DNA from: Halobacteriovoraceae bacterium
Lineage (GTDB): Bacteria; Bdellovibrionota; Bacteriovoracia; Bacteriovoracales; Bacteriovoracaceae
Assembly: GCA_018646195.1 (NCBI GenBank)
Contig: JABGVH010000148.1
Coordinates: 1-64,000 of the forward strand
Length of the DNA: 64,000 nt
Direction: 5' to 3'
Positions 61,276 through 64,000 of the stretch are shown here, in pieces. Numbering within the stretch: position 1 is the stretch's first letter; each line of letters starts with the position of its first letter. The notes beneath the pieces were generated by a model. That model was not told the DNA's origin. It saw only the letters and a program-made list of their open reading frames with translations, and did no database searches. The position numbers were made by a program, and so were the translations under genes.

Positions 61276-62022
61276 TTATAGGGGAGAGGAAAGCTTTCGC
61301 CTATGCTGAGTTTGGCGCATCAGGTGTAATTGTCCCAGCGCGGCAAAGGTGGCAATCTCGGTTCTTAAAATGGAGTCGGCGATTTTTATACCTTGGAATC
61401 CATTATCGATCAGGTACTGGCGCTCTTTTTCAGTCCAGCCTCTTTCGGGCCCAACTGCCAGAGTAATATTTTGATCCATAGTGAAATCGTAATCCAGAGG
61501 GCTGTGTTCACCTTCGAGGTCGAGGAAAAACTTATTGGGAAAATTTTGTTTCTCAACGAATTTAATTCCGGGAGAGAGTGCCACGGTCGGCTCTTTGTAA
61601 TAGCAGCCCGATTGCGACAGACCTAAGTGCAATAGCTGGTGATATTTTGAAGGGGAAAATATTTTGGCGGTGGAATAACTTTTCTCAGAGAGCTCGGCCT
61701 TGAAAAAATGAAACTCAGAGACTCCAAGGGAGGTACCGTGTTCCATAATTTTCTTGCAGGTAGGAGGGCGGCTGAGGCCGACTACTAAATTTATCCAAGG
61801 CGCTTGCCCGCTGCTTTCTTCCAATAGTTCGATTTCGATTTTCTGATCTTCTAAAAGTGTGAATTTTCCGATTCCCAGTCCACGATTAATTAAGCAGAGA
61901 CGGACCGAGTCTCCCTGCTGGCTGCCAAGGACCTCATGGATATGTTGCAGTCGCAGTTCATCGGTAATTTGATAGCGGTTATTTTCGATCTCTTCGTGAT
62001 TAAAAATAAAAAGGTTATTCAA
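61276..62022 (-). CDS. rsmE: 16S rRNA (uracil-1498 N3)-methyltransferase RsmE
   Basis: 248 residues from the TTG at 62020-62022, chosen because AGGCGG lies 5 bases upstream and because family members start close to LNNLFIFNHEE. An ATG at 62076 would add 18 residues. The C-terminal SPOUT domain has the RsmE signature AVGPERGWTEKERQYL and ADSILRTEIATFAALGQL. The N-terminal PUA-like domain carries LRLQHIHEVLGSQQGD. It makes m3U1498 in the 30S decoding centre. It is divergent from the helicase gene, with starts about 64 bp apart. Confidence 0.92.
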   Translation of the reverse strand: MNNLFIFNHEEIENNRYQITDELRLQHIHEVLGSQQGDSVRLCLINRGLGIGKFTLLEDQKIEIELLEESSGQAPWINLVVGLSRPPTCKKIMEHGTSLGVSEFHFFKAELSEKSYSTAKIFSPSKYHQLLHLGLSQSGCYYKEPTVALSPGIKFVEKQNFPNKFFLDLEGEHSPLDYDFTMDQNITLAVGPERGWTEKERQYLIDNGFQGIKIADSILRTEIATFAALGQLHLMRQTQHRRKLSSPL

Positions 62023-62085
62023 AGGTACCGCCTTTTTTTCTTGGTTTATAACTTTTCGAGTCTGGGAAGATTGCATTTAAAAAGT

Positions 62086-63177
62086 ATGCATGAACTAATA
62101 CCAAAATTGAGTCCCGCAACAGCTACGCTCTTATTAGCGCCTCCCGCCTGGGGTAAAACTAGTATGCTATTGGAACTTTTTCAACAAAAAAGCGCCAGGC
62201 TGCTATTTGTCTCGCCATTACGGGCCCTTGCAGCTGAAACTAGGGATCGCTTCCGAGCTCAAAGTGGTGTTTTCTACCTCGAGAGCGGGGTCGATCCACT
62301 GCCACAGTGGCGCCAGTTCTTGCAGTCTCAGCAGGGGGTAATGATAGCCACTCCCGAAAAAATTCCCCAAACGGTAATATGTCAGCTTGCCGCTTTAGAA
62401 GATAAGCCGATTATTATTTGGGACGAATTCCACCTGGTTTTTTCATGGGGCTGGGATTTTAGGCCGCTGCTATGGGAACGTTATATGGGCCTGGCCAATA
62501 GTGGCTGCACTTTTTTAGGAATGAGTGCCACCATGACTAACCAAAATCTAGAAAATTTTCGCCAACATTCGCTCCAGGCTTTTGATTCTATGACAGTCAT
62601 CAACTTGGGAAATCTAAAATTTAAAAATGAGCCCAGTGAGTACCATTTTTTCGGGTCCGGGCAGAAACGAATTTTAGAGCGAGTCTTTATCGCTCACGCC
62701 GAAGTCACTGTGGGAACTATTCTTTATTTTTGTCGCACTCGCCGTGAGGTGGCTGAGTGGTTGGAGTGGTCCCAGTACCGTGGACTTAAGGCGATTGGTG
62801 CGGTTGGTGGGGAGGTCGATTCTTTCCGCGCGCAGCTGGCCTTGAATCCAAAACCACAAGTCATCTTTGCCACTTCGGTTCTCGGTCATGGGGTCAATCT
62901 GCCGACTGTAGCAAAGGTCTTTATTTCCTATAAAGTCGCGAGCCTGGACTTTTGGCTGCAAATGGCCTCCCGTGGAGGTCGTCGAGGAGAAACTTTTATA
63001 CTCTATTCAATGAATTCCCACGGACTTAAGCGCTGGCAGGCCTATTGGCAACGCTTTAAAAAGACCCTCACAGCAGGTATGATGGAGCGGCCTCAAGCCA
63101 TTAGGATCTGCAAGCGATGCAAAGAAAAATTGAAGGCCTACTGCTTTCTAAAACGCCCTACCAAGAACGCCATTTAA
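62086..63177 (+). CDS. Small superfamily 2 DExH helicase overlapping recO
   Basis: 363 residues from the ATG at 62086 (MHELIPKLSP); a reading from 61936 would overlap rsmE extensively. Motif I is APPAWGKTS, Ia VSPLRALAAET, II IIWDEFHLVFSWG (DEFH box), III GMSATM, IV-like ILYFCRTRREVAEW, V ATSVLGHGVNLPTV, and VI QMASRGGRRGE with the arginine finger, so a complete two-RecA-domain motor. It is much shorter than RecG, RecQ or Lhr and has no accessory domain beyond a Cys-rich tail (ICKRCKEKLKAYC). The last 61 nt also encode the start of RecO in another frame. A link to recombination repair is suggested by that overlap alone. Confidence 0.85.
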   Translation: MHELIPKLSPATATLLLAPPAWGKTSMLLELFQQKSARLLFVSPLRALAAETRDRFRAQSGVFYLESGVDPLPQWRQFLQSQQGVMIATPEKIPQTVICQLAALEDKPIIIWDEFHLVFSWGWDFRPLLWERYMGLANSGCTFLGMSATMTNQNLENFRQHSLQAFDSMTVINLGNLKFKNEPSEYHFFGSGQKRILERVFIAHAEVTVGTILYFCRTRREVAEWLEWSQYRGLKAIGAVGGEVDSFRAQLALNPKPQVIFATSVLGHGVNLPTVAKVFISYKVASLDFWLQMASRGGRRGETFILYSMNSHGLKRWQAYWQRFKKTLTAGMMERPQAIRICKRCKEKLKAYCFLKRPTKNAI

Positions 63178-63896
63178 TTGGCACGCTGCTGCTGCGTTCA
63201 GGTAAGAAGGTATCGGTACTTTTCCATGGTGGTCGCGGTGGCGGCAAGAAAAAGAAATCCTCGATCTTAGAACTTGGCTTTATGTTGAAAATAGACCTCC
63301 AACAGAATCGCCGGGGCAACGAATTGTATATCGCCAAGGAGTGGAACGCTCTTTGGATGCACCAGCAAATACGCCTTCAGCATAAGGCCTTTTACCGCCT
63401 TTGCTTCTATCTCGAGTTAATTCGAAAAATTGCCCCAGAAGATAATCTTCACGAACCAGTGGAAGGCCATGAGGGAATCTTTCGGGTTATAAGCAATGCG
63501 CTTTTTCAGCTAGAGAAAAGCTTGCTCGAAAAGGATGACCATGGAGTCTATGGGATTAGTTTTTTTCTAGGAAAGCTTATCTTAGAGCTGGGTATTTTTC
63601 CTTCAGGAAATCAATGCTGCCTCTGTGAAATTTCTCTAGAAAAAGGTCAGCCGGTTCACTTTATCCCCGACCAGGGTGGCTTTTCTTGTGCTGCCTGTGT
63701 CAATTCTGAAGGTTCTCTACCAGAGCTTGGGAGCCAGCTAAAACACCTCTTTGAATTAGTTTGGAGTACCAAAAGTACGGATATTGCAGACATCTCTCTT
63801 GAAAACCCAGGAATACCCAAGGTTCTTTTCCAATATCTCTGTTACCAATTTCAAATGGAAGAGCGGGAATTTAAGAGTGTTTCCATGGTCCTTTAA
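63117..63896 (+). CDS. recO: DNA repair protein RecO
   Basis: 259 residues. The N-terminal OB fold begins MQRKIEGLLLSKTPYQERHL, the normal RecO start, which confirms the 61-nt overlap with the helicase gene. A Lys/Gly-rich loop (GGRGGGKKKKSS) is in the DNA-binding region. The C-terminal helical domain carries the zinc motif CCLCEI...SCAAC. RecO with RecF/RecR loads RecA on single-stranded DNA coated with SSB. It follows the helicase in the same run and precedes an ABC exporter gene by about 24 nt. Confidence 0.9.
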   Translation: MQRKIEGLLLSKTPYQERHLIGTLLLRSGKKVSVLFHGGRGGGKKKKSSILELGFMLKIDLQQNRRGNELYIAKEWNALWMHQQIRLQHKAFYRLCFYLELIRKIAPEDNLHEPVEGHEGIFRVISNALFQLEKSLLEKDDHGVYGISFFLGKLILELGIFPSGNQCCLCEISLEKGQPVHFIPDQGGFSCAACVNSEGSLPELGSQLKHLFELVWSTKSTDIADISLENPGIPKVLFQYLCYQFQMEEREFKSVSMVL

Positions 63897-63920
63897 TTAT
63901 TTCTAGGCTAGACTGGTCCC

Positions 63921-64000
63921 GTGTATCAATTAGTATTTAAAAATCTTCTGCCCTATATTCGGCCCCATAAAGCTCGGGTTGTTGGGACGATATTATTTTC
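63921..64000 (+). CDS. Start of MsbA-like ABC exporter, cut by window edge
   Basis: From a GTG at 63921 an open frame reads YQLVFKNLLPYIRPHKARVV and continues to the window end (26 codons and 2 bases). The pattern of a short helix, PYIRPHK and the start of a hydrophobic segment is typical of the N-terminus of MsbA-type type IV ABC transporters, in which the first membrane helix follows directly. No catalytic motif is visible in this fragment, so the call rests on N-terminal resemblance. Confidence 0.5.
   Translation, partial: MYQLVFKNLLPYIRPHKARVVGTILF

Overview
The window comes from a Gram-negative bacterium. It encodes an LPS-export permease (lptF), many signal-peptide and lipobox proteins, at least one clear outer-membrane barrel, and the start of an MsbA-like exporter. 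Housekeeping genes are densely packed, with short or overlapping junctions and moderate A+T content. Many secreted proteins and lipoproteins are unrecognisable. This combination is compatible with a Bdellovibrionota (Bacteriovorax-like) lineage. That assignment is inference; there is no rRNA here to prove it. I see no insertion sequence, prophage, CRISPR array or rRNA gene, and no gene-free stretch exceeds 300 bases.

Layout. 1-5007 holds surface-glycan-type genes: a truncated asparagine synthetase, two GT-C membrane glycosyltransferases and a nucleotide-sugar epimerase. 5040-8228 is a large SWIM-SNF2 helicase. 8361-12686 is the trmB-dnaG-rpoD operon, read leftward and closed by a clear terminator. 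12864-18594 is an envelope block: a secreted protein with a possible Cys-His-Asp triad, an LpxR-like outer-membrane deacylase candidate, a secreted unknown, two tiny cytosolic proteins and a translationally coupled pair of exported probable barrels. 18768-23331 is S2P protease-scpA-scpB-rluB-greA-like. An initiator tRNA gene and trpS follow, then lrp with a stand-alone E2-type acyltransferase, a lipoprotein and a GNAT acetyltransferase. 27426-30116 is the conserved rplU-rpmA/obgE-rsfS-rlmH group.

30342-44773 mixes envelope and RNA genes: lgt, a DAACS symporter, an MltD-like lytic transglycosylase, a porin-like protein, trmL, pepA, lptF, a TPR lipoprotein with rodZ, and an RlmD/TrmA-type methyltransferase. 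44836-48592 is a potassium-uptake pair (TrkH/KtrB and TrkA/KtrA) followed by a HAMP-PAS membrane protein without a kinase. lepA leads into an unknown gene and a GT2-like gene. After these come a flippase-like membrane protein, ugd, a nitrilase-family amidase, a 979-residue coiled-coil lipoprotein and a secreted unknown. A leftward operon of rsmE, a second GT2-like paralogue, a NifU-C protein and an SGNH hydrolase is next. The window ends with a DExH helicase overlapping recO and the start of an ABC exporter.

Most of the window is core genome. The least explained parts are the envelope block 12864-18594, the TrkH/TrkA/HAMP-PAS trio, the GT2-like paralogues at 51043 and 60376, the large lipoprotein at 55360-58299, and the helicase-recO overlap. 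I did not find a convincing multi-gene novel defence or mobile system.
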